Origin: Rhodococcus sp. B50
Lineage (GTDB): Bacteria; Actinomycetota; Actinomycetes; Mycobacteriales; Mycobacteriaceae
DNA: 64,000 nt
Assembly: GCF_013602415.1 (NCBI RefSeq)
Contig: NZ_WPAG02000002.1
Coordinates: 2,607,480 to 2,671,479 of the forward strand
Direction of reading: 5' to 3'
Shown here: piece by piece, positions 10,204 through 18,943 of the stretch
Position numbering within the stretch: position 1 is the stretch's first letter
Layout: the number at the start of each line of letters is the position of its first letter
Position numbers and translations under genes: made by a program
Notes under the pieces: generated by a model
Told to the model about the DNA's origin: nothing
The model's database searches: none
Seen by the model: the letters and a program-made list of their open reading frames with translations, nothing else

Positions 10204-10533
10204 TCAGAACGGGTCGTACAGCCCGTCGCGACGCGTGAGGTCGGCGAGACCGTCGAGGACCGTCGTGATCACCTCCGCCTGCTGCTTCGCGAGTTCGAGG
10301 ACGTCGGAGCGCGATACGCGGCGGTGCAGGCCGTGGAAGTCGGCGGCGAGCGCGCCCGTGTCCACCAGGCGGGCGACGTAGCGGCGGGAACAGCCGAGGA
10401 CGTCGGCGGCCTGCGCGATCGTCAGCAGCGGCGGCACAACACCGATGGTCACGGCAGTGTCGGGACCGAACTGGTCGAGCAGGCTCGCGAGTGCTGCGGG
10501 CGCCTCTCCGGCGGCGAACGGCCCGAAACTCAC
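10204..10533 (-). CDS. Excisionase-type helix-turn-helix protein (putative PIN partner)
   Basis: A 109-residue protein with a MerR/excisionase-like winged helix at residues about 45-95: LLTIAQAADVLGCSRRYVARLVDTG, followed by HRRVSRSDVLELA. In actinobacteria such proteins often precede a PIN-domain gene and behave as the DNA-binding antitoxin half of the pair. The GTG start at 10533 overlaps the stop of the TetR gene (GTGA at 10530-10533), so it would be co-translated with that regulator. A longer frame reaches 10620 but lies inside the TetR gene. The N-terminal 40 residues are unlike anything I recognise. Confidence 0.65.
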   Translation of the reverse strand: MSFGPFAAGEAPAALASLLDQFGPDTAVTIGVVPPLLTIAQAADVLGCSRRYVARLVDTGALAADFHGLHRRVSRSDVLELAKQQAEVITTVLDGLADLTRRDGLYDPF

Positions 10534-11174
10534 GACGGCAGCCGCAGGCGGCGCTCCACGAACTGCCGGAAGTATTCGAGCTTGTTCGCCGGCACCAGCG
10601 CGGGCAGGATCATCCGCCACATCGCGCCCGTCTGTTCGGCGAGCCGTTCGGTCGCCTTGAGGGCGTTCGCCATGATCCTGGCGCCCATCGCCTGCTCGAG
10701 CAGCAGCAGGGAGACGGCATGGACGTCGACGTCCTCGACGAGGTCGCCCTCCTCGGCCGCCCTGGTGGCCAGCTCCTGCAGAGTGCTCTGCCAGGTCTCG
10801 TAGGGCCGGTGCTCGGTGCCCTGGTAATCGCCGATCTCGACGAGCAACCGGAACATCGCCCGCACCACGGGATCGGTCTCGGCCATGTCGACGTGCAGGA
10901 CGGACAGATCGATCAGTGTCTCGAGCGCCGGAGAGCGGCGGTCCACCTTGGATTCGGCGGCGGCCGCGAAGCGCAGATATCCGGAGTCGATCACTCCGCG
11001 CGCCAGTTCTTCCTTCGAACCGAAATGGAAGTACAGCGCCCCCTTGGTGACACCGGCTTCCTCGATGATGTCGCCGAGGTTCGCGTCTGCGTATCCGTCG
11101 CGGACGAATACGGTCGCTGCGCCTTGCAGCACAGATTCGCGCGTCACCTCTGCGCGTACTTGTCGTCCCACCAC
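10530..11174 (-). CDS. TetR-family regulator resembling ScbR/ArpA butyrolactone receptors
   Basis: A 214-residue TetR repressor. The N-terminus (RQVRAEVTRESVLQGAATVF, then GDIIEEAGVTKGALYFHFGSKEELA) closely follows the pattern of gamma-butyrolactone receptor-type regulators of the ScbR group. The C-terminal ligand domain has the VRAMFRLLVEIG region. The start is GTG at 11174, with AGAAGG six bases upstream; a second GTG follows immediately. It overlaps the HTH gene downstream. Family membership is well supported; binding of a butyrolactone-type signal is inference, since no synthase gene (AfsA type) is in the window. It sits between two genes (TetR and mfd) that I recall as adjacent in mycobacteria. 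Confidence 0.8.
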   Translation of the reverse strand: MVGRQVRAEVTRESVLQGAATVFVRDGYADANLGDIIEEAGVTKGALYFHFGSKEELARGVIDSGYLRFAAAAESKVDRRSPALETLIDLSVLHVDMAETDPVVRAMFRLLVEIGDYQGTEHRPYETWQSTLQELATRAAEEGDLVEDVDVHAVSLLLLEQAMGARIMANALKATERLAEQTGAMWRMILPALVPANKLEYFRQFVERRLRLPS

Positions 11175-11254
11175 AGCCTGCCTTCTCACGGGTATCCCTA
11201 CGATAACGCCACTTACCTGGAAGTAGAGAGCAGACGGTCCCGAAAACGAGAGGA

Positions 11255-11908
11255 CTATTCGGAAATCGGGGGTTCCCCGAGCTTCGGGTCCGCTTCCAGG
11301 CCGATCAGGCCGTTCCAGCACAGGTTCACCAGGTGGGCTGCCACATCTTCCTTGGAGGGGGTGCGGCGATCGAGCCACCACGTCGCGGTGGTGGCGACCA
11401 TACCGACGAGCGCCTGAGCGTAGAGCGGAGCGAAGTCGGGGTTGAGGCCCCGGCGGGAGAAATCGCCGGACAGCAGCTCCCCCACCTGCCGCATCGCCTC
11501 GTTGAGAAGACTCGAATAGGTGCCTTCCTCGGCCGACATCGGAGAGTCACGCACCAGGATCCGGAAACCGTCGGTGCGTTCCTCGATATAGGTGAGCAGG
11601 GCGAGTGCCGCGCGCTCGACGCGGATCCGCGAGCGGTTCCGCGTGAGACTCTCGGTCACCATCGACATCAGGACCGTCATCTCGCGGTCCACGACCACCG
11701 CGTAGAGACCCTCCTTGCCTCCGAAGTGTTCGTAGACCACCGGCTTGGAGACCTGTGCCCGCTGGGCGATCTCCTCGATGGAGGTGCCCTCGTAGCCGCG
11801 CTCGGCGAAGAGGGCGCGGCCGATCTCGATGAGCTGTTCCCGACGCTGCGTGCCCGTCATCCGGATCCGCGGAGTGCGCTCGGTTCGCTTCTGCGACGCC
11901 TGCGACAC
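11255..11908 (-). CDS. TetR-family transcriptional regulator (Rv1019-like)
   Basis: A 217-residue TetR repressor. The HTH is at residues about 20-65 (RREQLIEIGRALFAERGYEGTS, IAQRAQVSKPVVYEHFGGKEGLY), and the C-terminal domain has conserved WWL and LCWNGL segments. It occupies the place held by Rv1019 beside mfd in M. tuberculosis, so it is probably the conserved member of this block. The GTG at 11908 is preceded by AGGAGGACAT, a strong ribosome site; the frame runs open to 11974 without a better start. Target genes are unknown. The 80 bases down to the next TetR start (11175-11254) could hold an operator. Confidence 0.85.
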   Translation of the reverse strand: MSQASQKRTERTPRIRMTGTQRREQLIEIGRALFAERGYEGTSIEEIAQRAQVSKPVVYEHFGGKEGLYAVVVDREMTVLMSMVTESLTRNRSRIRVERAALALLTYIEERTDGFRILVRDSPMSAEEGTYSSLLNEAMRQVGELLSGDFSRRGLNPDFAPLYAQALVGMVATTATWWLDRRTPSKEDVAAHLVNLCWNGLIGLEADPKLGEPPISE

Positions 11909-12052
11909 ATGTCCTCCTTGGGCGGCGGGGCGTACTCGAACGTTCGACAGCCTATCCATTCCCGATCGCGCCACCCCAGGTTCGACGTCGGCGCCGTCTC
12001 GTGCAAGGATCGGGGGCGCACGTCCGCCGGTTCCGCCGCGGATGTGTGGCAG

Positions 12053-12124
12053 TCCGCCGTGGTGTAATCGGCAGCACCTCTGATTTTGGTTCAGATAGTT
12101 CAGGTTCGAGTCCTGGCGGCGGAG
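12053..12124 (+). tRNA. tRNA-Gln (anticodon TTG)
   Basis: The 72-base sequence folds as a complete cloverleaf. The acceptor arms are TCCGCCG (12053-12059) and CGGCGGA (12117-12123) with discriminator G at 12124. The anticodon stem is TCTGA/TCAGA around the loop TTTTGGT, placing TTG at positions 34-36. The T arm is TCAGG-TTCGAGT-CCTGG. No CCA is encoded. It lies just upstream of glmU on the same strand, the position I recall for a glutamine tRNA in mycobacteria. Confidence 0.95.
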
Positions 12125-12203
12125 CGGGAACCGTCCCGGGGAGCCTCAGCGCTTCCCCGGTGCACGCACGGACCGGCGTGCAGAAACGTGTCGAGGGAGC
12201 TAC

Positions 12204-13679
12204 ATGCAGGTGCAGACCGCGATCGTCGTGCTGGCAGCCGGAGCAGGAACAAGAATGCGGTCGAAGACACCGAAGGTGTTGCACACCCTCGGTGGCCGCA
12301 CGATGCTCGCCCACTCCCTGTACGCCGCCGCCGCGCTCGAGCCCTCCCACCTCGTCACCGTCGTCGGGCACCGCCGCGAGGAGGTCGCCGCCGAGGTGAC
12401 CGCCGTCGCCGAGAGTCTCGACCGCGAGATCCGGGTGACCGTCCAGGAGGATCAGCTCGGCACCGGCCACGCCGTGGAGTGCGGTCTGGGTGCCCTGCCC
12501 GAGGACTTCGACGGCACGGTCGTCGTCACCGCGGGCGACGTCCCGCTGCTCCACCCCGACACCCTGCGCGAGTTGCTCGCCGCGCACCTCGACACCGAAC
12601 CGGCCGCGGTCACCGTTCTCACCACGACGGTGTCCGAGCCCACCGGTTACGGCCGCATCGTGCGCACAACCGACGGTGATGTCGCCGGGATCGTCGAGGA
12701 GAAGGACGCGTCCACGACGCAGCGCGCGATCCAGGAGATCAACACGGGCGTGTATGCCTTCGATGCTGCCGCGCTGCGGTCGGCCCTGGGCAAGTTGAGC
12801 GACGACAATTCACAGGGCGAGCTGTACCTGACCGACGTCGTGAAGATCGCCCGCGGAGAGGGCCTGACCGTCCGCGGTGTGCACACCGACGACGCCGTGC
12901 AGGTCTCCGGCGTCAACGACCGCGTACAGCTGGCCGCACTGACCGCCGAACTCAACCGGCGGCTGCTCGAGCACTGGATGCGCGAGGGTGTCACGGTGAT
13001 CGACCCCGCGTCGACGTGGATCGACGTCGGCGTCGTCCTCGGCAGCGACGTCACCATCCATCCCGGTGTGCAGTTGCGCGGCCGCACGGTCGTCGCCGAC
13101 GACGCGGAGATCGGCCCCGACACGACCCTCACCGACGTGCAGGTCGGCGCCGGCGCCAGCGTCGTGCGCACCCACGGCTCCGAGGCGGTGATCGGCGCGG
13201 AGGCCACCGTCGGGCCGTTCACCTACCTGCGTCCCGGCACCGAACTCGGTGCGTGCGGCAAGCTCGGCGCATTCGTCGAGACGAAGAATGCGCAGATCGG
13301 CGCGCATTCGAAGGTCCCCCACCTCACCTATGTGGGCGACGCGGAGATCGGCGAGCACTCCAACATCGGAGCGTCGAGCGTGTTCGTCAACTACGACGGG
13401 GTGCAGAAGTACCGCACGGTCGTCGGATCGCACGTCCGCACCGGGTCGGACACCATGTTCGTCGCCCCTCTCACGGTGGGCGACGGCGCCTACACGGGCG
13501 CCGGAACAGTACTCCGTCGCGACGTTCCTCCGGGGGCGCTGGCGGTGTCGGGTACGCCACAGCGCAATATTGAAGGGTGGGTCCAGCGCAATCGCGCCGA
13601 TACCCCGGCTGCCGAGGCAGCATCGAGAGCACAGCAGCAGCACGACCACGATCGCCAGAAGGACGGCCAGAACCAGTGA
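12204..13679 (+). CDS. glmU: Bifunctional GlmU: glucosamine-1-phosphate acetyltransferase / UDP-GlcNAc pyrophosphorylase
   Basis: A 491-residue cytoplasmic enzyme making UDP-N-acetylglucosamine for peptidoglycan and the arabinogalactan linker. The N-terminal uridyltransferase has [18 protein letters not shown] (residues about 10-27) and TAGDVPLL. The C-terminal left-handed beta-helix acetyltransferase shows hexapeptide repeats, [14 protein letters not shown] and [10 protein letters not shown]. The last 40 residues are a Gln/His/Asp-rich tail, as in other actinobacterial GlmU. The ATG at 12204 follows GAGGGAG. The stop overlaps the prs start as GTGA, so amino-sugar and PRPP synthesis are coupled. 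Confidence 0.96.
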   Translation: MQVQTAIVVLAAGAGTRMRSKTPKVLHTLGGRTMLAHSLYAAAALEPSHLVTVVGHRREEVAAEVTAVAESLDREIRVTVQEDQLGTGHAVECGLGALPEDFDGTVVVTAGDVPLLHPDTLRELLAAHLDTEPAAVTVLTTTVSEPTGYGRIVRTTDGDVAGIVEEKDASTTQRAIQEINTGVYAFDAAALRSALGKLSDDNSQGELYLTDVVKIARGEGLTVRGVHTDDAVQVSGVNDRVQLAALTAELNRRLLEHWMREGVTVIDPASTWIDVGVVLGSDVTIHPGVQLRGRTVVADDAEIGPDTTLTDVQVGAGASVVRTHGSEAVIGAEATVGPFTYLRPGTELGACGKLGAFVETKNAQIGAHSKVPHLTYVGDAEIGEHSNIGASSVFVNYDGVQKYRTVVGSHVRTGSDTMFVAPLTVGDGAYTGAGTVLRRDVPPGALAVSGTPQRNIEGWVQRNRADTPAAEAASRAQQQHDHDRQKDGQNQ

Positions 13680-14653
13680 CCAATTGGATCGACAACCAGA
13701 AGAACTTGATGCTCTTCTCCGGCCGGGCCCATCCCGAGCTGGCGGAGCAGGTCGCGAAGGAACTGGGCGTCCCCCTCACCCCCCAGACGGCACGGGACTT
13801 CGCGAACGGCGAGACGTTCGTGCGTTTCGAGGAGTCGGTGCGCGGTTCGGACGCCTTCGTGCTGCAGAGCCACCCGTTCCCGCTGAACCAGTGGGTCATG
13901 GAGCAGCTCATCATGATCGACGCCCTCAAGCGTGGTTCCGCCAAGCGCATCACCGCGATCCTGCCGTTCTACCCCTACGCCCGTCAGGACAAGAAGCACC
14001 GCGGTCGCGAGCCCATCTCCGCTCGTCTGATCGCCGATCTGCTCAAGACCGCCGGCGCCGACCGCATCATCACGGTCGACCTGCACACCGATCAGATCCA
14101 GGGCTTCTTCGACGGCCCGGTCGATCACATGCACGCACAGGGTCAGCTCGCCGAGTACATCCGCGGCAAGTACGGCGTCGAGAACATCGCCGTGGTCTCC
14201 CCCGATTCCGGTCGTGTGCGTGTGGCCGAGAAGTGGGCCGACACCCTCGGTGGCGCGCCGCTGGCATTCATCCACAAGACCCGCGACCCGCTGGTACCCA
14301 ACCAGGTGAAGTCGAACCGCGTGGTCGGTGAGGTGGAGGGCCACACCTGCATCCTGATCGACGACATGATCGACACCGGTGGCACCATCGCCGGCGCCGT
14401 GAAGATCCTCAAGGAGGCCGGCGCGGGCGACGTCATCATCGCCGCTACCCACGGTGTGCTCTCCGACCCGGCCGCCGAGCGCCTCGCCGCGTGCGGCGCC
14501 AAGGAGGTCATCGTCACCAACACGCTGCCGATCCCGGAGGAGAAGCAGTTCGACAGCCTGACCGTGCTGTCGATCGCCCCGCTGCTCGCGCAGACGATCC
14601 GCGAGGTCTTCGAGAACGGCTCGGTGACCTCGCTGTTCAACGGGGTCGCCTGA
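13676..14653 (+). CDS. prs: Ribose-phosphate pyrophosphokinase
   Basis: A 325-residue enzyme that makes PRPP from ribose 5-phosphate and ATP, feeding nucleotide, His and Trp synthesis and, in this lineage, decaprenylphosphoryl arabinose for the cell wall. Visible motifs are [16 protein letters not shown], the ATP/metal-binding [18 protein letters not shown], and the PRPP loop [13 protein letters not shown]. The GTG at 13676 overlaps the glmU stop by four bases, with AGAAGGA about 11 bases upstream. The length is normal for the family. The pair glmU-prs is conserved across mycobacteria and rhodococci. Confidence 0.96.
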   Translation: MTNWIDNQKNLMLFSGRAHPELAEQVAKELGVPLTPQTARDFANGETFVRFEESVRGSDAFVLQSHPFPLNQWVMEQLIMIDALKRGSAKRITAILPFYPYARQDKKHRGREPISARLIADLLKTAGADRIITVDLHTDQIQGFFDGPVDHMHAQGQLAEYIRGKYGVENIAVVSPDSGRVRVAEKWADTLGGAPLAFIHKTRDPLVPNQVKSNRVVGEVEGHTCILIDDMIDTGGTIAGAVKILKEAGAGDVIIAATHGVLSDPAAERLAACGAKEVIVTNTLPIPEEKQFDSLTVLSIAPLLAQTIREVFENGSVTSLFNGVA

Positions 14654-14685
14654 CCTTCGGTTCGACGACGGGGCAGACTGTCCGG

Positions 14686-15315
14686 GTGTTCACCGGATTT
14701 CCCGTCGCGGCTCTCGACTTCTACGACGATCTCGAGGCCGACAACAGCAAGGCATTCTGGGCCGCGCACAAGGCCGTCTACGACGACTGCGTGCGCGGCC
14801 CGATGCTTTCCCTGCTCTCGGAACTCGAGGAGGAGTTCGGGGAGGGCAAGGCCTTCCGCCCGTATCGCGACGTGCGGTTCAGCAAGGACAAGTTGCCGTA
14901 CAAGACCCATCAGGGCGGATTCGTCTCCGTTGCGCAGAGCGTCGGCTACTACGTCGAGATCAACGCTGCCGGGTTGAGGGTGGCCGCCGGCCTGTTCCAC
15001 GGGTCGTCCGAGCAGATCGCCGGCTACCGCACAGCGGTCGATCACGGACGTCGCGGTCCGGAACTCGGGAGGATCGTGCGCAAGCTCGAACGGTCGGGAT
15101 ACGAGATCGGGGGTGACCGGCTGAAGTCCCGGCCGCGTGGCGTGGACGCCGATCATCCCCGCATCGAACTCATGCGGCACCGGTCGCTGTGGGCGGGTCG
15201 CACCGAGATCTCACCGCCTTGGATCGACACTCCGCGCACTCTCGAGGAGGTCCGTTCGGCGTGGCGGGAGTTCCGGCCGTTGGTGCGCTGGCTCACCGCC
15301 GCCACCGCAACGTGA
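14686..15315 (+). CDS. DUF2461 / TIGR02453 family protein
   Basis: A 209-residue cytoplasmic protein of the widespread but uncharacterised DUF2461 family. Characteristic segments are ALDFYDDLEADNSKAFWAAHK near the start, FRPYRDVRFSKDKLPYKTHQGG in the middle, and LKSRPRGVDADHPRIELMRH. The family's biochemical role is not established, so none is claimed. The GTG at 14686 lies 32 bases after prs and has only a weak GGGGCAG ribosome site. It probably reads through from prs. Unlike glmU-prs, I do not recall it as part of the conserved mycobacterial block. Confidence 0.8.
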   Translation: MFTGFPVAALDFYDDLEADNSKAFWAAHKAVYDDCVRGPMLSLLSELEEEFGEGKAFRPYRDVRFSKDKLPYKTHQGGFVSVAQSVGYYVEINAAGLRVAAGLFHGSSEQIAGYRTAVDHGRRGPELGRIVRKLERSGYEIGGDRLKSRPRGVDADHPRIELMRHRSLWAGRTEISPPWIDTPRTLEEVRSAWREFRPLVRWLTAATAT

Positions 15316-15470
15316 TCCGGCAGACCGAGTGGTATGGAAATGCTGTGTGGCGCAATGGTTTGAGGACGCGCCGGGACGAGAATGATCTTCGTCACGCCGC
15401 GTGAAATCGTCGCAGGTCGGGCGGGACCCACTGCCCTGCATAACTCCGCTTTCACCTAAAGTGGCACCTC

Positions 15471-16145
15471 GTGACCGACGCGCAAACTCTCGAAGCCCCT
15501 ACGGAAAACGCGACAATCCGAACGGTCCGACGATGGTCGCCGGGTGCGTGCGTCTGGTGTGGCGACACCGACTCGGTCGAGCTGTTCCGCAACGAACCTC
15601 GCTGTGCCACATGCCGTAAGCACGAGGCCGCCATCGACGAGGCCCGCAAGTTCATGGGCATGTACGGCCTGCGCCCCATCGGCGGCACCCTGCAGTCCGA
15701 CGACGAGGAGGAGTACGAGCACCGGCTCGCCGCCCGCGAAGCCCGTCGTGCCCTCAACGACATCCGCCTCGCCGAGCAGCCCGATCCGGCACTCGTGCGC
15801 AAGGCCCTGCGGCCACGCGCCGCCGCGATCACCGAGAATCACGCCGGTACCTCCGCTCAGGCGTCGGCGCGTCCGGCTGCCGTGACCCGGAGTTCGTCGG
15901 CTTCGAAGCCGGCGAAGTCCGCTGCTCCGGTCCGCACGGACGCGGTGGACGTCGAGGAGATCCAGACCCGGGCCCTCGCGCTGCTCGACCAGCTCTCCGC
16001 GATCGATGCGCAGCTCATACTCGTCGCCGAGCAGAGCGGCCTCGCGGCCCGCGCCCGACGCAGCGATCTGGAGAAGCAGAAGGCGACGATCCTCCGCACC
16101 CTCGCCGCACTCGAGAAGGCACGTCTGAGCGCATCCGGCCGTTAG
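15471..16145 (+). CDS. Hypothetical protein with N-terminal zinc ribbon and C-terminal coiled coil
   Basis: A 224-residue protein I do not recognise. Residues about 27-49 carry two CxxC pairs (CVWC and CATC), which suggests a small zinc ribbon. They are followed by an acidic, Glu- and Arg-rich helical stretch (EEEYEHRLAAREARRAL). A low-complexity Ala/Ser linker spans about 120-160, and a second helix of coiled-coil character (ALALLDQLSAIDAQL, LEKQKATILRTLAALEKARL) ends the protein. No signal peptide or membrane segment is seen. The start is GTG at 15471. The 155-base gap upstream could hold its own promoter. The layout suggests a nucleic-acid or scaffold binder, but that is a guess. Confidence 0.65.
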   Translation: MTDAQTLEAPTENATIRTVRRWSPGACVWCGDTDSVELFRNEPRCATCRKHEAAIDEARKFMGMYGLRPIGGTLQSDDEEEYEHRLAAREARRALNDIRLAEQPDPALVRKALRPRAAAITENHAGTSAQASARPAAVTRSSSASKPAKSAAPVRTDAVDVEEIQTRALALLDQLSAIDAQLILVAEQSGLAARARRSDLEKQKATILRTLAALEKARLSASGR

Positions 16146-16216
16146 TCGCCGGACCACGATCGCAGCCCCGCCCGCACCGACGAGTTCGCTCGACGGTCCG
16201 GTGCCGGGGCTGCCGT

Positions 16217-16260
16217 CGTTAGCGCACCTCACAACTGCTCTCGTTACCGCACCTCACGAC
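16217..16260 (+). repeat. Tandem 19-bp direct repeat upstream of the LuxR gene
   Basis: Two near-identical copies of CGTTASCGCACCTCACRAC lie at 16217-16235 and 16242-16260, 25 bases apart start to start, differing at two positions. They sit 104-147 bases before the LuxR-type start in an otherwise gene-free gap (16146-16363). Such spacing fits a dimeric or cooperative regulator bound on one face of the DNA, possibly the LuxR protein itself. The function is inferred only. Confidence 0.45.
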
Positions 16261-16363
16261 AACGGACCAGGTAGTCTGTGATCGACCAAGGGCCTGTCGG
16301 GGGGCACTGCTCGGGCCTTCCCGCCTGCGCAGATCCGGGCCGAAGCCTTCCGAAGGAGTGCGC

Positions 16364-18943
16364 GTGAGTGTGTCCGACTCCCCTCGCGTCGGTGCACCCG
16401 CGTGGCGTTCGCTGTCCTCGGCCCTGGCGCGCCCCCGATTGTTCGCATGCCTCGACCGGGGTTCCACGCTGACGGTGATCGACGCTCCCCCGGGCTTCGG
16501 GAAACGGACCCTGGTCGCGGGATGGCTCCATCAGGGCGGTGCACCCGACCACACGATCGTGTGGGTTCCCGAGCTCCCCTCGTCGGGCGACGGCGACTTG
16601 ACCGAGCGGGTGCTCGAGGCCCTCACCGACCATCCGACCGCCGACGTCGCCGCCGACGATTCGCCGTTCGAACGGGTGATCGGGACCATCCGCGATCTGG
16701 GGTCGCCCTGCCTGCTCGTCCTCGCCTGCGTGTCCGCGCAGAACTCGGCCCAGGTTCTCGCGGCGACCCTGCTGCTGCTCGACCGCTGCCCGCGGCTCGA
16801 CGCGATCGTCTGCCTCCCGGGCAACAGCACCGACTTGGCCGAGGTCGTCATCCGCGGGATCGACTCCACCTACGTCCCGGCATCGGATCTCGCGTTCACC
16901 GTCGAGGAGACGACGACGCTGCTGTGCAAGGCCGGACCCGAGCGCTCCGACAGCGAGTGTGAGACCGTGTGCCGCGTGCTCGGTGGTGTGCCCGCCCTGG
17001 TCTCGGCGGCCACGGCCGTCGCGCGGAGCCGGCCCCAGCGGTTGATCGACACCCGAGGACTGCCGACCCCGGCACTGGCCCGCCTCGTACGGACGTACGT
17101 CGAGAACCGGATCGACGAACTCGACGACGAGCATCGCGAATTCGCGTACTCGGTCGCCGCGGCTCACAGCGTCACCGCCGACCGGGCAGCCGACCTGACC
17201 GGCGTGGCCGACCCCGACGCCGCACTGGCGACGCTCGCCGCCGCCGGCCTCGTGATGGATTCGCCCTTCCACGATCCCCGGACCTGGCGGTGGCCCGACG
17301 CCGTCCGCTCGTGCGTGCTCGACATCTCCCGCCGGGAGCAACCCGGACGTGTCGACGCCCTGCTCGTCGAACTCGCCCGGGAGCATCGCGACGCCGGCAA
17401 GCCCGCCGAGGCGTCGATCTACGCCGTCGAGGCCGGTGACTGGGACACCGCGGTGACGATCGTCGAGGAATCCTGGGCGCGCATGGTGGACAGCTCCTTC
17501 GACGTTCTCGTCAAGGTGCTCCGGCAGATCCCCGACGAGGAACTCTCCGATCATCCGTCGGTGCAGGCCGGTCGCGCGCTGTTCACGCAGATGCTCGACG
17601 AACATTCGATCCTGCACGCCTCCCTGCCCACGGATCCCGACGAACTCGCCGATCTCGGGAAGCGGCCCGAGGCCGCCCAGGCCGTCTACGTCGCGACGGT
17701 GCAGAGCCTGACCCTGCGGGTCTCCGGCGAGTTCGGCGAGGCCGCCCGGCTGACCCTGTTGCTGCGTCCGCTCGTCCATTCGATCCTCGAACACCGCCCC
17801 GACGATCTCGGACCGCAGCTTCCGCTGCTGCGCGTGCAGTGGGCGATCACGCTGCAGCTCGCGGGATGTCTGACCGAATCCACCACCGTCTTCCGGCGGG
17901 CCTACCGGGGTGCCTACGCCGCGAACATCGCGTTCGTCATCCAGAACGCCGCGGGAAGCTCCGCCCTGAACTGGGCGGTGACCGGCGACAACCCACGCGC
18001 CCGGGAATGGTTGCGCACCGAGAGCCATGCCGAGCCCACCGAGGGCCGCTGGGGCGAGATGGTCAAGGTGGGCGGCCGCGTGGCTTCCACACTCGTCCGG
18101 CTCGACTCGCTCGACCTCGAGCATGCTGCCCGGCACCTCGACGAACTGGGCATCCCGCGCGTCTCGGAGGAACTCTGGGGATTCGTCGCCTACGTCCGGG
18201 CCTACTACAACCTGGCGACGGGCAACGCCTACGACGGACTCACCGAACTCCACCGGCTGATCGAGTCGCACCACGATCTGCACGACCGCGGGGCGTTCTC
18301 CCGCATCCTGCTCGGAGCCGCCGAGATCGACCTGCATCTGGCGCTCGGCAACGGCAACCTCGCTCGCGCCCTCGCCGAGGAGGCGCCGCAGAGCCATCCG
18401 ATGCTCGTCGTGACGAACGCGCGCGTCGAACGGTTCACCGGCCATCCCGACGTCGCGCTCAAGAAACTCAAGCGTGTGCCGTGGACGGAGTGCGGTTTCC
18501 CGCGCGCACATCTCGAGGCGTTGCTCGTCGAGGCGAGTGCCCACCTCGATCTCGACGACGAGGGCGCCGCGCTGCGCAGCTGGCAGCGGGCCTGCACGCT
18601 CGCCGAGGCACTCGGCAATCGTCGCGCCTTCACCACGCCGGCCGACGGTCTCGCGCAGCGTTTCGCCGACCTCGGCGGTCCCCCGATCCCGGGCGGTCCG
18701 GTCGCGTCCGTCTTCACCGAACCGGTCACCCACGTCGAATTGTCCCGGCGCGAGACGGACGTCCTCGAGTTGCTGGCACTCGGATCGACCCACGCCGACA
18801 TCGCGAAGAAGCTGTTCGTCTCGCACAACACGATCAAGACCCAGTTGCGCAGCATCTACCGCAAGCTCGGGGTCCATACCCGGGTGGAGGCGATCGGCCG
18901 GGCGCGCGATCTCAGGCTGCTGCCGGTCCGCCGGTCGTTGTAG
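16364..18943 (+). CDS. Large LuxR-family (LAL/MalT-like) transcriptional regulator
   Basis: An 859-residue regulator with an N-terminal ATPase-like region, a long helical TPR-like middle and a C-terminal LuxR DNA-binding domain (about residues 795-855: LSRRETDVLELLALGSTHADIAKKLFVSHNTIKTQL). The P-loop position reads APPGFGKRT (residues 41-49). The Ser/Thr that normally follows the Lys is Arg48, so ATP binding may be altered. The GTG at 16364 has AAGGAG five bases upstream; an in-frame GTG at 16358 overlaps the ribosome site and is less likely. The 3' end overlaps the convergent MFS gene by 32 bases. No target gene is evident; a pair of direct repeats lies upstream. Confidence 0.85.
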   Translation: MSVSDSPRVGAPAWRSLSSALARPRLFACLDRGSTLTVIDAPPGFGKRTLVAGWLHQGGAPDHTIVWVPELPSSGDGDLTERVLEALTDHPTADVAADDSPFERVIGTIRDLGSPCLLVLACVSAQNSAQVLAATLLLLDRCPRLDAIVCLPGNSTDLAEVVIRGIDSTYVPASDLAFTVEETTTLLCKAGPERSDSECETVCRVLGGVPALVSAATAVARSRPQRLIDTRGLPTPALARLVRTYVENRIDELDDEHREFAYSVAAAHSVTADRAADLTGVADPDAALATLAAAGLVMDSPFHDPRTWRWPDAVRSCVLDISRREQPGRVDALLVELAREHRDAGKPAEASIYAVEAGDWDTAVTIVEESWARMVDSSFDVLVKVLRQIPDEELSDHPSVQAGRALFTQMLDEHSILHASLPTDPDELADLGKRPEAAQAVYVATVQSLTLRVSGEFGEAARLTLLLRPLVHSILEHRPDDLGPQLPLLRVQWAITLQLAGCLTESTTVFRRAYRGAYAANIAFVIQNAAGSSALNWAVTGDNPRAREWLRTESHAEPTEGRWGEMVKVGGRVASTLVRLDSLDLEHAARHLDELGIPRVSEELWGFVAYVRAYYNLATGNAYDGLTELHRLIESHHDLHDRGAFSRILLGAAEIDLHLALGNGNLARALAEEAPQSHPMLVVTNARVERFTGHPDVALKKLKRVPWTECGFPRAHLEALLVEASAHLDLDDEGAALRSWQRACTLAEALGNRRAFTTPADGLAQRFADLGGPPIPGGPVASVFTEPVTHVELSRRETDVLELLALGSTHADIAKKLFVSHNTIKTQLRSIYRKLGVHTRVEAIGRARDLRLLPVRRSL

